64,000 nt of DNA. Source: Burkholderiales bacterium. GTDB taxonomy: Bacteria > Pseudomonadota > Gammaproteobacteria > Burkholderiales > Burkholderiaceae_C. Under the pieces are notes generated by a model that saw nothing but the letters and a program-made list of their open reading frames with translations, did no database searches and was not told the origin of the DNA. This document shows positions 48,054 through 57,029 of this stretch, one piece after another (within the stretch, counting starts at the first letter, position 1; the number at the start of each line of letters is the position of its first letter). The translations under genes were made by a program, and so were the position numbers. The stretch spans positions 248,001 through 312,000 of the forward strand of contig JACRAY010000014.1 of the NCBI GenBank assembly GCA_016213325.1, given 5' to 3'.

Positions 48054-48089
48054 ATGAAAGAAGACCCGCCGAGGCGGGTCTTCTTTCAT
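48054..48089. terminator. Bidirectional intrinsic terminator between cytochrome c and acs
   Basis: A perfect 17-bp stem (48054-48070 pairing with 48073-48089), GC-rich at its centre and with A- and T-rich flanks (AAAGAAGA ... TCTTCTTT). It serves the convergent cytochrome c gene (ending 48041) and acs (ending 48100). Confidence 0.9.
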
Positions 48090-48099
48090 TTGGACTTGG

Positions 48100-50085
48100 T
48101 CAAGTCTTTTCGGCCAGCTGCTCGAGGATTGCAGGGTTTTCCAGCGTACTCGTGTCCTGCGTCACCGCCTCGCCCTTGGCCAGGCTGCGCAGCAGGCGGC
48201 GCATGATCTTGCCGCTGCGGGTCTTGGGCAGGTTGTCGCCGAAGCGGATGTCCTTGGGCTTGGCGATCGGGCCGATTTCCTTGCCGACCCAGGCGCGCAG
48301 CTCGTCGGCGATCTTCTTCGCTTCCTCACCGGTCGGGCGCGGGCGCTTCAACACGACAAAGGCGCAGATCGCCTCGCCGGTCAGGTCGTCGGGGCGGCCC
48401 ACCACCGCGGCCTCGGCCACCAGGTCGGTCTTGGACACCAGCGCCGATTCGATCTCCATGGTGCCCAGGCGGTGGCCCGACACGTTGAGCACGTCGTCGA
48501 TGCGGCCCGTGATGCGGAAGTAGCCGCGGTCGGCGCTGCGCACCGCGCCGTCGCCGGCCAGGTACAGCTTGCCGCCCAGTTCCTCGGGGAAGTAGCTCTT
48601 CCTGAAGCGCTCGGGGTCGCCCCAGATCGTGCGGATCATCGAGGGCCACGGGCGCTTGACCACCAGCAGGCCGCCCGCGCCGTTGGGGATGTCGTGGCCC
48701 ACCTCGTCGACGATGGCGGCCATGATGCCGGGCAGCGGCAGCGTGCACGAGCCCGGCACGGTAGGCGTGGCGCCCGGCAGCGGCGTGATCATGTGGCCGC
48801 CGGTCTCGGTCTGCCAGAAGGTGTCGACGATCGGGCACTTCTCGCCGCCGATATTGCGGTGGTACCACATCCACGCTTCGGGGTTGATCGGCTCGCCGAC
48901 GGTGCCCAGGATGCGCAGCGACGTGAGGTCCCAGTTCTTCGGGTGAACCTTCCCGTCGGTCTCGGCGGCCTTGATCAGCGATCGGATCGCGGTGGGCGCC
49001 GTGTAGAACACGGTGACCTTGTGCTTTTCGACCATCTGCCAGAAACGGCCCGCATGCGGGTACGTCGGGATGCCTTCGAAGATGACTTCGGTGGCGCCGG
49101 CAGCGAGCGGCCCATAGCAGACGTAGGTGTGGCCCGTCACCCAGCCGATGTCGGCCGTGCACCAGAACACGTCGGCCGGCTTGATGTCGAACGTCCAGTC
49201 CATGGTGAGCTTGGCCCACAGCAGGTAGCCGCCGGTGGAATGCTGTACGCCCTTGGGCTTGCCGGTGGAGCCCGACGTGTACAGGATGAAGAGCGGATGC
49301 TCGGCGCCCACGGGCACCGGGATGCACTCGACCGGCTGGCCCTTCAGCGCTTCGTCGAAGGTCTGGTCGCGGCCGGCCACCATGTTGCAGGCGGTGGGCG
49401 TGCGCTGGTACACCAGCACGGACCTGATCGACTCGCAGCCGCCCAGCGCGATGCCCTCGTCGACGATAGCCTTCAGGCCCATCTCCTTGCCGCCGCGCAT
49501 CTGGTAGTTGGCGGTGATCACGGCCACGGCACCGGCGTCGATGATGCGTTCCTGCAGGGACTTGGCCGAGAAGCCGCCGAACACCACGCTGTGCGTCGCG
49601 CCGATGCGCGCGCAGGCCTGCATGGCCACCACGCCCTCGATGCTCATGGGCATGTAGACGATAACGCGGTCGCCCTTGTGGATGCCATGCGCCTTCAGCG
49701 CATTGGCGAACTGGCTCACGCGCGCCAGCAGGTCCTTGTACGTGATGGTGGTGACGGCGCCGTCGTCGGCTTCGAAGATGATCGCCGTCTTGTTCTCCAC
49801 CGGCGTGCCGATGTGCTTGTCGAGGCAGTTGGCGCTGGCGTTGAGCTCGCCGTCGTCGAACCACTTGTAGAACGGCGCGTTGGACTCGTCGAGCGTCTTC
49901 GTGAACGGCTTGGTCCACACCACGTTGTCGCGCGCGAGGCGGGCCCAGAAACCTTCGAAGTCGGTCTCGGCTTCCTTGCACATCGCTTCATAGGCGGCCA
50001 TGCCCGAGATGCGCGCGGTCTTCACGGCTTCGGGCGACGGGGGGAAGACCCGGTTTTCGACCAGGACGGATTCGATGGCGCTCAT
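48100..50085 (-). CDS. acs: Acetyl-CoA synthetase
   Basis: A 661-aa AMP-forming ligase converting acetate, ATP and CoA to acetyl-CoA. Motifs are [20 protein letters not shown], and the acetylation-site lysine in T-R-S-G-K-I-M-R-R near the C-terminus. The length equals E. coli Acs within a few residues. ATG 50085 (M-S-A-I-E-S-V-L) has GGAG upstream. It is monocistronic, ending at a bidirectional terminator. Confidence 0.97.
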   Translation of the reverse strand: MSAIESVLVENRVFPPSPEAVKTARISGMAAYEAMCKEAETDFEGFWARLARDNVVWTKPFTKTLDESNAPFYKWFDDGELNASANCLDKHIGTPVENKTAIIFEADDGAVTTITYKDLLARVSQFANALKAHGIHKGDRVIVYMPMSIEGVVAMQACARIGATHSVVFGGFSAKSLQERIIDAGAVAVITANYQMRGGKEMGLKAIVDEGIALGGCESIRSVLVYQRTPTACNMVAGRDQTFDEALKGQPVECIPVPVGAEHPLFILYTSGSTGKPKGVQHSTGGYLLWAKLTMDWTFDIKPADVFWCTADIGWVTGHTYVCYGPLAAGATEVIFEGIPTYPHAGRFWQMVEKHKVTVFYTAPTAIRSLIKAAETDGKVHPKNWDLTSLRILGTVGEPINPEAWMWYHRNIGGEKCPIVDTFWQTETGGHMITPLPGATPTVPGSCTLPLPGIMAAIVDEVGHDIPNGAGGLLVVKRPWPSMIRTIWGDPERFRKSYFPEELGGKLYLAGDGAVRSADRGYFRITGRIDDVLNVSGHRLGTMEIESALVSKTDLVAEAAVVGRPDDLTGEAICAFVVLKRPRPTGEEAKKIADELRAWVGKEIGPIAKPKDIRFGDNLPKTRSGKIMRRLLRSLAKGEAVTQDTSTLENPAILEQLAEKT

Positions 50086-50235
50086 GCAATGTCTCCGCAG
50101 GAAAGGAATTGGGCGCAACTGTCAGCGACGGCACTTACATACCACTGACTGGGGCAGCCCGCAAAAGGCCCCATTTAACCGTGCCACATGGGGCATCTAC
50201 AATCCCCGCGATCCCCTAGCAAACCCGGTTCCCCC

Positions 50236-50841
50236 ATGAACGAACAACCCGGCCTCGGCAAGGTCTCGCCGCTGCGCCCGCTGCCCAACCTGATCTTCGC
50301 CAGCCGCTGGCTGCAGCTTCCGTTGTACCTGGGCCTCATCGCAGCGCAGGCGGTGTACGTGGTGCACTTCCTCATCGAGTTGTGGCACCTGGTGGAAGCG
50401 GCCGCCGGCAGCCAGGCGGCGCTGGCGCAGCTGATCTCGAGCATCGGCTACAAGGCCAACACGCAGGTCACGGCGCTCAACGAGACCATCATCATGCTGG
50501 TGGTGCTGGCGCTGATCGACGTGGTGATGATCTCCAACCTGCTCATCATGGTGATCGTGGGCGGCTTCGAGACTTTCGTAAGCCGCATGGGCCTGCAGGG
50601 CCACCCCGACCAGCCCGAGTGGCTGAGCCACGTGAACGCGTCGGTGCTGAAGGTGAAGCTGGCCACCGCCATCATCGGCATTTCGTCGATCCACCTGCTC
50701 AAGACTTTCATCAACGCGGACAACTATTCCGACCGCGTGCTGATCGCGCAGACCGTGATCCACATCACCTTCCTGCTGTCGGCCATGGCCATCGCCTACA
50801 CCGACAAGCTGATGGCACCGCCCGCCAGCGTCAAGCACTGA
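50236..50841 (+). CDS. UPF0114 (YqhA-family) membrane protein
   Basis: A 201-aa protein with four TM segments, the conserved start F-A-S-R-W-L-Q-L-P-L-Y-L-G-L and the central motif L-L-I-M-V-I-V-G-G-F-E-T-F-V-S-R. It is homologous to E. coli YqhA; function unknown. ATG 50236 is preferred to an in-frame ATG at 50188. The FCD-GntR operator palindrome begins 1 base after its stop, so the regulator promoter directly follows. Confidence 0.9.
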   Translation: MNEQPGLGKVSPLRPLPNLIFASRWLQLPLYLGLIAAQAVYVVHFLIELWHLVEAAAGSQAALAQLISSIGYKANTQVTALNETIIMLVVLALIDVVMISNLLIMVIVGGFETFVSRMGLQGHPDQPEWLSHVNASVLKVKLATAIIGISSIHLLKTFINADNYSDRVLIAQTVIHITFLLSAMAIAYTDKLMAPPASVKH

Positions 50842-50855
50842 AACTGTCGACAGTT
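50842..50855. promoter_or_regulatory. FCD-GntR operator at the regulator gene
   Basis: AACTGTCGACAGTT is a perfect 14-bp palindrome. GTCGAC recurs at 50867-50872 and 50896-50901, the latter overlapping the regulator start. A near-identical palindrome (12 of 14 bases) lies at 58128-58141, upstream of the transporter operon this regulator probably controls. Confidence 0.65.
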
Positions 50856-50893
50856 GCTGGGCTTTGGTCGACAGGCCGGTTATCATCGCCGAC

Positions 50894-51514
50894 ATGTCGA
50901 CCCCCCTCGCCGAACAGCTCAAGCAGCTGATCTATGCGGGTGAATTCAAGGCTGGCGACCGGCTGAACGAAGCGGCGCTGGCCCTGCGCATGGGCACCAG
51001 CCGCGGCCCCATCCGCGAGGCGATCCGGCACCTGGCCGGCACCGGCCTCGTCACCCCCGTCATGAACCGCGGCGTGTTCGTGCGCCAGGTGTCGATCCGG
51101 GAGATGCTGGAGATCTACGACCTGCGCGCGCTTGTGTTCGGCTTCGCGGCCGAGCGCGCCGCCGACAATGTGGCTGACGAGCATCGCCGCCGCTTCGAGG
51201 AACTGCTGGACGGCATGGACGCGGCCTGCCAGGCCGAGGACAGCGGCGAGTACTACCGGCTGAACGTGGCGTTCCACGATTTGATCCTCACTTTGGCCAA
51301 CAGCCTGCGCGCGCACCAGCTGTACGACAGCTACGTGAAGGAGCTGCACCTGTACCGCCGGCAGAACTTCAACGTGCCCGGCAACATGCGCCGCTCGAAC
51401 GTGGAACATCGCAGGATCTACGAGGCGATCGGCAAGGGCAATGGCGCGAAGGCGCGTCAGTATGCCGAGGAGCATGTCCAGGCGGGGCGGCAGCGGCTGC
51501 TCGCTGGGTCGTAG
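50894..51514 (+). CDS. GntR-family (FCD) transcriptional regulator
   Basis: A 206-aa regulator: winged HTH at about 5-65 (L-A-L-R-M-G-T-S-R-G-P-I-R-E-A-I-R-H-L), FCD domain at about 75-200 with candidate metal-binding histidines in N-V-A-F-H-D-L and a later V-E-H-R-R-I-Y. ATG 50894 is used; a TTG at 50864 is in frame but falls inside the operator region. It converges on the pdxA-like gene and is probably the repressor of the adjacent transport/catabolic operon. Confidence 0.88.
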   Translation: MSTPLAEQLKQLIYAGEFKAGDRLNEAALALRMGTSRGPIREAIRHLAGTGLVTPVMNRGVFVRQVSIREMLEIYDLRALVFGFAAERAADNVADEHRRRFEELLDGMDAACQAEDSGEYYRLNVAFHDLILTLANSLRAHQLYDSYVKELHLYRRQNFNVPGNMRRSNVEHRRIYEAIGKGNGAKARQYAEEHVQAGRQRLLAGS

Positions 51515-51528
51515 TCTCCGGCTGGGAC

Positions 51529-51634
51529 TTGAACGCAGAAGACGCAGAAGTACGCAGAAACCGCAGAAGAATTCAAAAGAATTTTGGAATTTCTTCTGCG
51601 TCTTCTGCGCAATTTCTGCGTCTTCTGCGTTCAA
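51529..51634. repeat. Long hairpin element built of CGCAGAAG units
   Basis: The left arm is made of repeated CGCAGAAGA-like units and the right arm of the complementary TCTTCTGCG units. The outer 21 bp (51529-51549 with 51614-51634) pair perfectly, and the inner part pairs imperfectly around an AT-rich centre. It occupies the convergent gap after the GntR gene, and the pdxA-like stop codon lies within its right arm. The same architecture recurs at 55151-55266 with another unit. Confidence 0.85.
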
Positions 51635-52653
51635 GGCCCAACCGGAGAGAGAAGTGCTCGACCAGACGAAGCCAGGCGTGCCGCGATGCGAACCGCCTGC
51701 TCCAGCGCCGACGGATCCGCCTTGCCCTGCCCCACGATATCGAACGCCGTGCCGTGCGCGGGCGTCGTGTAGACGGCCTTTAGCCCCGCCGTCACCGTCA
51801 CGCCCTTGTTGAACCCCAGCAGCTTGGTCGCGATCTGCCCCTGGTCGTGGTACATCATCACCACGCCGTCGAACTCGCCCTTCATCGCCTTCAGGAAGAT
51901 CACGTCCGAAGACACCGGCCCGCTGCAGCCTATGCCCTGCTCGCGCAACGCATCGACGGTGGGGCGGATGATGCGGATTTCCTCGTCGCCGAACAGGCCG
52001 TTCTCGCCGCAATGCGGGTTGAGCGCGGCCACGCCGATGCGCGGCTGCCCGATGCCGTTGGCGCGCAGGGTCGCGTGGGCGAGGCGCACCGCCGATTCGA
52101 TACGTTGCGGAGTGACCATGTCCAGCGCCTTGCGCAACGACACGTGGGACGTGACGCGGAAGGTCGAGAACTGCGGGATCACGTTCATCTCGCCGAAGAA
52201 GCCTTCGTGCTGCGTGAACGCCGCGAACATCTGGTGCTCGTCGGGATACTTCCAGCCGCCGCGGTGCAGGGCCGCCTTGTTCAGCGGCGCGAAGCAGATG
52301 GCGTCGATCTCGCCCGCCAGCGCCATGCGGGTCATGTGCTGCAGCGTTTCGCCGGTGGGGCGGCCCGACTCGGGCGAGATGTCGCCGCGTGGGATGGCGC
52401 CGGGGTCGATGTTCCCAAGGTCCATGAATTCGACGCGCGGGCGCTCGACCCCTGCGTCGCGGCACCCGAGGTCGAGCACGCGCGAGTCGCCGACCACGAC
52501 GATGCGCGCGACGTCATCCAGCCGGCCGCTGGCCAGCAACTTCGCGCAGATTTCGGGGCCTATGCCCGTCATGTCGCCCATCATCAGCCCGATGCGCGGC
52601 AAAGTGGGATTCCGTAGGCTGGGGTGAAACCCCGGCGGCTCGTCCGCGCTCAT
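51631..52653 (-). CDS. PdxA-family (4-hydroxythreonine-4-phosphate dehydrogenase-like) enzyme
   Basis: A 340-aa NAD-dependent metal dehydrogenase. G-D-M-T-G-I-G-P-E-I near the N-terminus, T-S-H-V-S-L-R-K and the metal-ligand region M-M-Y-H-D-Q-G-Q-I, then T-P-A-H-G-T-A-F-D-I are all conserved. It sits in a catabolic operon rather than a B6 cluster, so it is probably a PdxA2-type enzyme acting on a sugar-acid phosphate or related hydroxy acid. ATG 52653 overlaps the MmgE/PrpD stop (ATGA). Its first 20 residues come from a GTAGG-type palindromic repeat. Confidence 0.85.
   Translation of the reverse strand: MSADEPPGFHPSLRNPTLPRIGLMMGDMTGIGPEICAKLLASGRLDDVARIVVVGDSRVLDLGCRDAGVERPRVEFMDLGNIDPGAIPRGDISPESGRPTGETLQHMTRMALAGEIDAICFAPLNKAALHRGGWKYPDEHQMFAAFTQHEGFFGEMNVIPQFSTFRVTSHVSLRKALDMVTPQRIESAVRLAHATLRANGIGQPRIGVAALNPHCGENGLFGDEEIRIIRPTVDALREQGIGCSGPVSSDVIFLKAMKGEFDGVVMMYHDQGQIATKLLGFNKGVTVTAGLKAVYTTPAHGTAFDIVGQGKADPSALEQAVRIAARLASSGRALLSPVGP
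52614..52636. repeat. GTAGGCTGGGGTGAAACCCC-type palindromic element inside a coding start
   Basis: GTAGGCTGGGGTGAAACCCC (hairpin GGGGT-GAA-ACCCC) resembles a short palindromic repeat recalled from Burkholderiales intergenic regions. Here it lies within the 5' coding end of the pdxA-like gene and encodes P-G-F-H-P-S-L-R on the minus strand. Confidence 0.65.
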
Positions 52654-54041
52654 GTCGCCAGCAATTTCATCAGCGCCGACAAGTCCGGCAGCGCCTCAAA
52701 CTCGCGCACCATCTGCACCACCGCTTCGGCCTGCTTCGCCGGGAACCTCGCGAACTCGGCGTTCTCGCGGAACTTGCCGGCCACCTCGTCGTAGCTCATG
52801 GGCATGGCGGGGCTGCCCTTGCCGAAGTCGGCCCGTCCCTTCAGCTTGCGGCCATCGGCCAGTTCGACGTCGATGATGGTCGTCATCAGGTGGTAGCCCG
52901 CTGCTTCCGCTTCGTCGTCCACCACGAAGTCGACCCTGGCGACCATCTCCTGCACGTCGGGGCGCAGCACCACTTCGTCGGTGAACTCGTTGAGCCCCGC
53001 GCGGCCCTCGATCAGCAGGATGGCCATGCAGAACTCCATGGAGAACTTCGCCTGCAGCTCGTTGGCAGGCTTGTGGTGGATGAGCGCATTGGGCATGTTG
53101 TGGTTGGTGCCCACGCGCACGCGCACCACGTCCTGCGCGCGGATTCCGTGCTCGCGGATCAGGCGAGCCATCTCCGTCATGCCCGGGTGCGTGAGCGAGC
53201 CGGAGGGGTGCGGCTTGATCGAGATGCCCGGTTCCACGAAGGTCCACGGCGCGCCCAGCTTGCCCGCGATCGCGTTGGCGTCGTAGCCGCCGCCCGCCGC
53301 GCTGAAGAAGCCGCGCGGCGCCTCGAGGATCCTGTCGGTGGCGGTCCAGCCGTACGAGGCGAACTGCGCCGCTGCAACGCCGCTTTCCGACGAACGCCCG
53401 GCATGGAAGGGCTTGGTCATCGTGCCGAAGTTCTCGCGCAGCCCGGCCGACTGGCTGCCCGCGATCGACAGGGCGCGCAGCGTCGCCTCTCGGTCCAGGC
53501 CCATCAGGCGCGAGGCAGCGGCCGCCGCGGCAAAGGTACCGCAGGTGGCGGTCGAATGGAAGCCCGTCTGGTAATGCCGCGGGTTGATCGCCTCGGAAAT
53601 CTTGCACTCGACTTCGACGCCCAGGTGGTAGGCCAGCATCACGTCGGCGCCGCTCGCGCCCAGGGCTTCGCCCATGGCCAGCGCCGCCGGCAGCGCCGGC
53701 GCCGTCGGGTGCGTGAGCAGGCCGTACACGCGGTCCTTCGCCACCGCGAGCTGCGTGTCGTCGTAGTCGTCGGCGTGGATGCCCACGCCATTGGCAAAGG
53801 CCGCGAAGCGCGGCGCGAGCTTCATCGGCGAGCCGATCACCGTGGCCGGGCCGGCGCCCAGGTTCAGGTCGGCCAGGTGCCGCCGCACCAGCTCACCGCT
53901 GCGCGCCACGCTACCCGACAGCGCGAGCCCCAGCCCGTCGAGGATGTGCTTCTTGCCGAGCGTGACCACGTCGCCGGGCAAGTCGGCGATTTGCGTCCCG
54001 CAGATGAAATCGGCCACGTAGCCGCTCAGGTGTTCCGTCAT
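52650..54041 (-). CDS. MmgE/PrpD family protein
   Basis: A 463-aa protein of the 2-methylcitrate dehydratase / aconitate decarboxylase-like fold. It has the family features G-L-A-L-S-G-S-V-A-R, H-A-D-D-Y-D-D-T, H-P-T-A-P-A-L-P-A-A-L-A and the lid-domain motif K-P-H-P-S-G-S-L-T-H-P. It probably dehydrates or isomerises a hydroxy-tricarboxylate or similar acid. It is the fourth gene of the minus-strand operon, between the ABC ATPase (29-bp gap) and the pdxA-like gene (4-bp overlap). Confidence 0.9.
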   Translation of the reverse strand: MTEHLSGYVADFICGTQIADLPGDVVTLGKKHILDGLGLALSGSVARSGELVRRHLADLNLGAGPATVIGSPMKLAPRFAAFANGVGIHADDYDDTQLAVAKDRVYGLLTHPTAPALPAALAMGEALGASGADVMLAYHLGVEVECKISEAINPRHYQTGFHSTATCGTFAAAAAASRLMGLDREATLRALSIAGSQSAGLRENFGTMTKPFHAGRSSESGVAAAQFASYGWTATDRILEAPRGFFSAAGGGYDANAIAGKLGAPWTFVEPGISIKPHPSGSLTHPGMTEMARLIREHGIRAQDVVRVRVGTNHNMPNALIHHKPANELQAKFSMEFCMAILLIEGRAGLNEFTDEVVLRPDVQEMVARVDFVVDDEAEAAGYHLMTTIIDVELADGRKLKGRADFGKGSPAMPMSYDEVAGKFRENAEFARFPAKQAEAVVQMVREFEALPDLSALMKLLAT

Positions 54042-54070
54042 GCCTTGTTTCTCCAGTGTTGTCGGGTCCG

Positions 54071-55138
54071 TCAATGCGCCAGCGCGCGGCAGCGCTCGGG
54101 CGGGAAGTGCAGCCACACCTGCTCGCCCGTGGCGAAAGCCTGCTCCGAGGGGCTCACGCAGTGCACGCTCTCGCCTTCGCCTATGGTCACCAGGTAGTCG
54201 CGGTGCGAGCCCAGGTAGATCTGGCGCGTGACCGTGCCACGCACCCAGTTCTGCCGGCCGCCCTGCGGCTCGGTGTTGCCCAGGCGGATGTCGTGGTGGC
54301 GCACCGACACGGCCGTGTCGCCCTGCGCGTTGAACTCGCCGGAGCCGCAGCGCAGCACCAGGCCGTTGGTGCAGGCCACGGTCTCCTGGCCGTCCCAGCG
54401 GCCCTTGAACACGTTGGTGCCGCCTATGAAACGCGCGACGAACTCGGTCTTCGGCCGCTGGTAGATGTCTTCCGGCGTGCCGGCCTGCTCGATCAGGCCC
54501 TGGTTCATCACCACGATCAGGTCGGCCGTGGTCATGGCCTCGGCCTGGTCGTGCGTGACGTACACGGTGGTGTAGCGGTACTTGTCGTGCAGGCGGCGGA
54601 TCTCGAAGCGCATCTCCTCGCGCAGGTTGGCGTCCAGGTTGGACAGCGGCTCGTCGAGCAGCAGCGTCTCGGGCTCGACCACGAGCGCGCGCGCCAGCGA
54701 CACGCGCTGCTGCTGGCCGCCCGACAGTTCGCCGGGGTAGCGCTGCGCGAGCTGGGCGAGCCGGGTGACGGCGAGGATGGTGTCGGCGCGCTTCTGCACT
54801 TCTTCCTTCGCCAGCCCGCGCAGCTTCAGGCCGTACGACACGTTCTCGTACACCGTCATGTGCGGCCACAGCGCGTAGCTCTGGAAGATCATCGACATGT
54901 TGCGCCGCTCGGGCGCCACCGTGTCGCCCGGCGAGGAGATTCGCCTTCCCCCGACGCGTATCTCGCCGCCGTCGGGCTCGACGAAGCCGGCGATGAGGCG
55001 CAGAGTCGTCGTCTTGCCGCATCCCGATGGCCCCAGCAGGCACACGAGCTGGCCCTTTTCCACGGCGAGCGACACGTTGTCGACGACTGCCGCGCCGGCG
55101 TAGCGTTTGGTGAGGCTGTTCAGTTCGAGGAAGGACAT
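54071..55138 (-). CDS. ABC transporter ATP-binding protein (PotA/FbpC type)
   Basis: A 355-aa ATPase: Walker A G-P-S-G-C-G-K-T-T, Q-loop F-Q-S-Y-A-L-W-P-H, signature L-S-G-G-Q-Q-Q-R, Walker B L-L-L-D-E-P-L-S-N-L-D, H-loop V-T-H-D-Q-A-E-A. A TOBE-type domain follows about residue 240. ATG 55138 (M-S-F-L-E-L-N-S-L) is preferred to an in-frame ATG at 55150. It energises the adjacent two-domain permease. A 116-bp hairpin element separates the two genes. Confidence 0.93.
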   Translation of the reverse strand: MSFLELNSLTKRYAGAAVVDNVSLAVEKGQLVCLLGPSGCGKTTTLRLIAGFVEPDGGEIRVGGRRISSPGDTVAPERRNMSMIFQSYALWPHMTVYENVSYGLKLRGLAKEEVQKRADTILAVTRLAQLAQRYPGELSGGQQQRVSLARALVVEPETLLLDEPLSNLDANLREEMRFEIRRLHDKYRYTTVYVTHDQAEAMTTADLIVVMNQGLIEQAGTPEDIYQRPKTEFVARFIGGTNVFKGRWDGQETVACTNGLVLRCGSGEFNAQGDTAVSVRHHDIRLGNTEPQGGRQNWVRGTVTRQIYLGSHRDYLVTIGEGESVHCVSPSEQAFATGEQVWLHFPPERCRALAH

Positions 55139-55150
55139 GGGACAGGACAT

Positions 55151-55266
55151 CCGGACGCAAAGGACGCAAAGGTTGCGCAAAGGACGCCAAAGAATCCAAG
55201 AAGGAATGAATTCACTTGGCTGTCCCTTTTGCGTCCTTTGCGAATCTTTGCGTCCTTTGCGTCCGG
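55151..55266. repeat. Long hairpin element built of CGCAAAGGA units
   Basis: Repeated CGCAAAGGA units in the left arm and TCCTTTGCG units in the right arm. The outer 21 bp (55151-55171 with 55246-55266) pair perfectly, around an inner GAATTCACTTGG-containing centre. It lies in the intercistronic gap between permease and ATPase genes of one operon. Size and architecture match the element at 51529-51634, but the repeat unit differs. Confidence 0.85.
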
Positions 55267-55276
55267 CAGTTGGTAT

Positions 55277-57010
55277 TCATGCAATGCGAGGCAACGTCGG
55301 CCCCCCCATCAAAGGCAACCGGTTGGCAATGAAGACGACGGTGAAAGAGATCGCCAGCAGCAGCATCCCCAGCACCGAAATCGCACCAAGGTCCCCGCTC
55401 TCGTTCAGGTCGTAGATGATCACGGACACCAGCTTGGTGTTGGCGGTCGTCAGCAGGATCGTGGCCGACAGCTCGCGGATCGTGCCGATGAAAACGAAGC
55501 ACCAGGTGGCGATGACGCTGGTGCGCAACAGCGGCGCCGTGATGAGGCGCAGCGTCTTCAGGCGGCTCGCGCCGAGGATGCGGCTCGCCTCCTCCAGCTC
55601 GGGGTGGATGCCGTGGAACGCGGCCGACATCTGCTGGTAGCCCGCCGGCATCTCGATGGTGAGGAAGGCAATGAGCAGGATCCACAGCGTGCCGTACAGC
55701 ATGAGCTGCGGATGCGAGTAGGTGAGGAACAAGCCCACCCCCAGCACGATGCCGGGAATGGACACCGGCGCCGTCGCCAGCAGGCCGAGCGCCGGCGCGC
55801 CGCGCACCGGCGAGCGCGACACCATGTACGCCACCACCAGCGCCATGGCGGTGCCTATCGTCGCGGTCATCATGCCGAGGATGAACGTGTTCCACAAGGC
55901 GAGCCGGGTCGCCGAGAACTCGAAGAACACGAAGTTGAAGTGGTGCAGCGTCAGCGTGGACCAGGTCAGCGGGTCCGAGACGTTCTTGGTCAGCGATGTC
56001 TTCAGCAGCGCCAGGTACGGCAGGATCACCGTGAGCGACAGCACCAGCACGGCGAACGCGATGGCCAGCGCCTTCCACGGCCCCAGCCTGGTCACGCGCG
56101 GCTCGCCGCTCTTGCCGCCCAGCACGGTGTAGCCCTTGCGCCCCAGGATCCAGCTCTTGCCCTGCAGCAGCAGCACGGTCACCAGCAAGAGCGGCAGGGA
56201 AGCAGCCGCGGCAAGGCCCGGCTTGGGCGGGAACTGGAACAGGCTCCAGATCTTGGTGGTGATCACGTGAAAGCCGGCCGGCAACGCCAGGATGGCGGGC
56301 GAGCCGAACATGGTCAGCGCCTGCAGCACCGCGATGATGGAGCCGGCCAGCATGGCCGGCAGCACCAGCGGGATGGTGATGCGGCGCAAGGTCGTCCACA
56401 TCCGCGCACCGAGGATGGATGACGCGTCTTCCTGGTCGGACGGAACGCGGTCGAGGCCGTTGGCCACCAGCGTGAACACATACGGGAAGGTGTAGCACGC
56501 GATCGCGAATACCAGCCCGGTGAAAGTGTAGATGTTGACCAGCGAGTCATAAGGCTGCGCGCCGGTGAGCCAGCGGAACAGCACATTGATGAGGCCGCTG
56601 TTGGGCGCCGCGAGGATTTCCCACGCGATCGCGCCCAGGAAAGGCGGCGTGACGAAGGAAGCAGTGACCAGCGCGCGTACGATGCGCCGCCCCGGCAGGT
56701 CGGTGCGCGACACCAGCCAGGCGAGCGGCGTAGCGACCACGCACGAGGCCACGCCGACCGCCAGCGCCATGCCGATGGCGATGACGAAGGGCTTGCGCAG
56801 CGTGGCGTCCTTCACCAGCGCCACGAAGTTCTGCAGGCCGAGCGTCCCGGTCTTGGTGTCGAGCAGGCTGTAGTAACCCAGCCAGCCGAGCGGCAGCACC
56901 ACCAGGACGGCCAGCGCCGCGGCCAGCAGCCAGAAGGCGGGCCGCAGCAGGTCGATGCGGAACGGGGGCTTGGGGACGACCGTGACTTCCTGTCCGATGG
57001 CGGCGGTCAT
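55277..57010 (-). CDS. Two-domain ABC transporter permease
   Basis: A 577-aa fusion of two BPD_transp_1 domains with about 12 TM helices, as in FbpB/PhnV-type importers. Each half has an EAA-like loop (E-D-A-S-S-I-L-G-A-R-M-W and E-E-A-S-R-I-L-G-A-S-R-L) contacting the ATPase. The start lies 19 bp after the binding-protein gene. It forms an import channel with the neighbouring ATPase and periplasmic protein. The substrate class (iron or small organic/phosphonate) cannot be told from sequence; the catabolic neighbours favour an organic anion. Confidence 0.92.
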   Translation of the reverse strand: MTAAIGQEVTVVPKPPFRIDLLRPAFWLLAAALAVLVVLPLGWLGYYSLLDTKTGTLGLQNFVALVKDATLRKPFVIAIGMALAVGVASCVVATPLAWLVSRTDLPGRRIVRALVTASFVTPPFLGAIAWEILAAPNSGLINVLFRWLTGAQPYDSLVNIYTFTGLVFAIACYTFPYVFTLVANGLDRVPSDQEDASSILGARMWTTLRRITIPLVLPAMLAGSIIAVLQALTMFGSPAILALPAGFHVITTKIWSLFQFPPKPGLAAAASLPLLLVTVLLLQGKSWILGRKGYTVLGGKSGEPRVTRLGPWKALAIAFAVLVLSLTVILPYLALLKTSLTKNVSDPLTWSTLTLHHFNFVFFEFSATRLALWNTFILGMMTATIGTAMALVVAYMVSRSPVRGAPALGLLATAPVSIPGIVLGVGLFLTYSHPQLMLYGTLWILLIAFLTIEMPAGYQQMSAAFHGIHPELEEASRILGASRLKTLRLITAPLLRTSVIATWCFVFIGTIRELSATILLTTANTKLVSVIIYDLNESGDLGAISVLGMLLLAISFTVVFIANRLPLMGGPTLPRIA

Positions 57011-57029
57011 CTCGTGCGCCCTGCCCGCC

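Noticed and set aside
51529-51634. CRISPR array
   Set aside because: Units are 8-9 bases, mostly contiguous and arranged as one inverted repeat; no regular repeats of 25-40 bp with unique spacers and no cas genes.
51529-51783. Plus-strand ORFs reading E-D-A-E-V-R-R through the CGCAGAAG hairpin
   Set aside because: They are translations of the repeat and of the antisense of the pdxA-like gene, with no family features.
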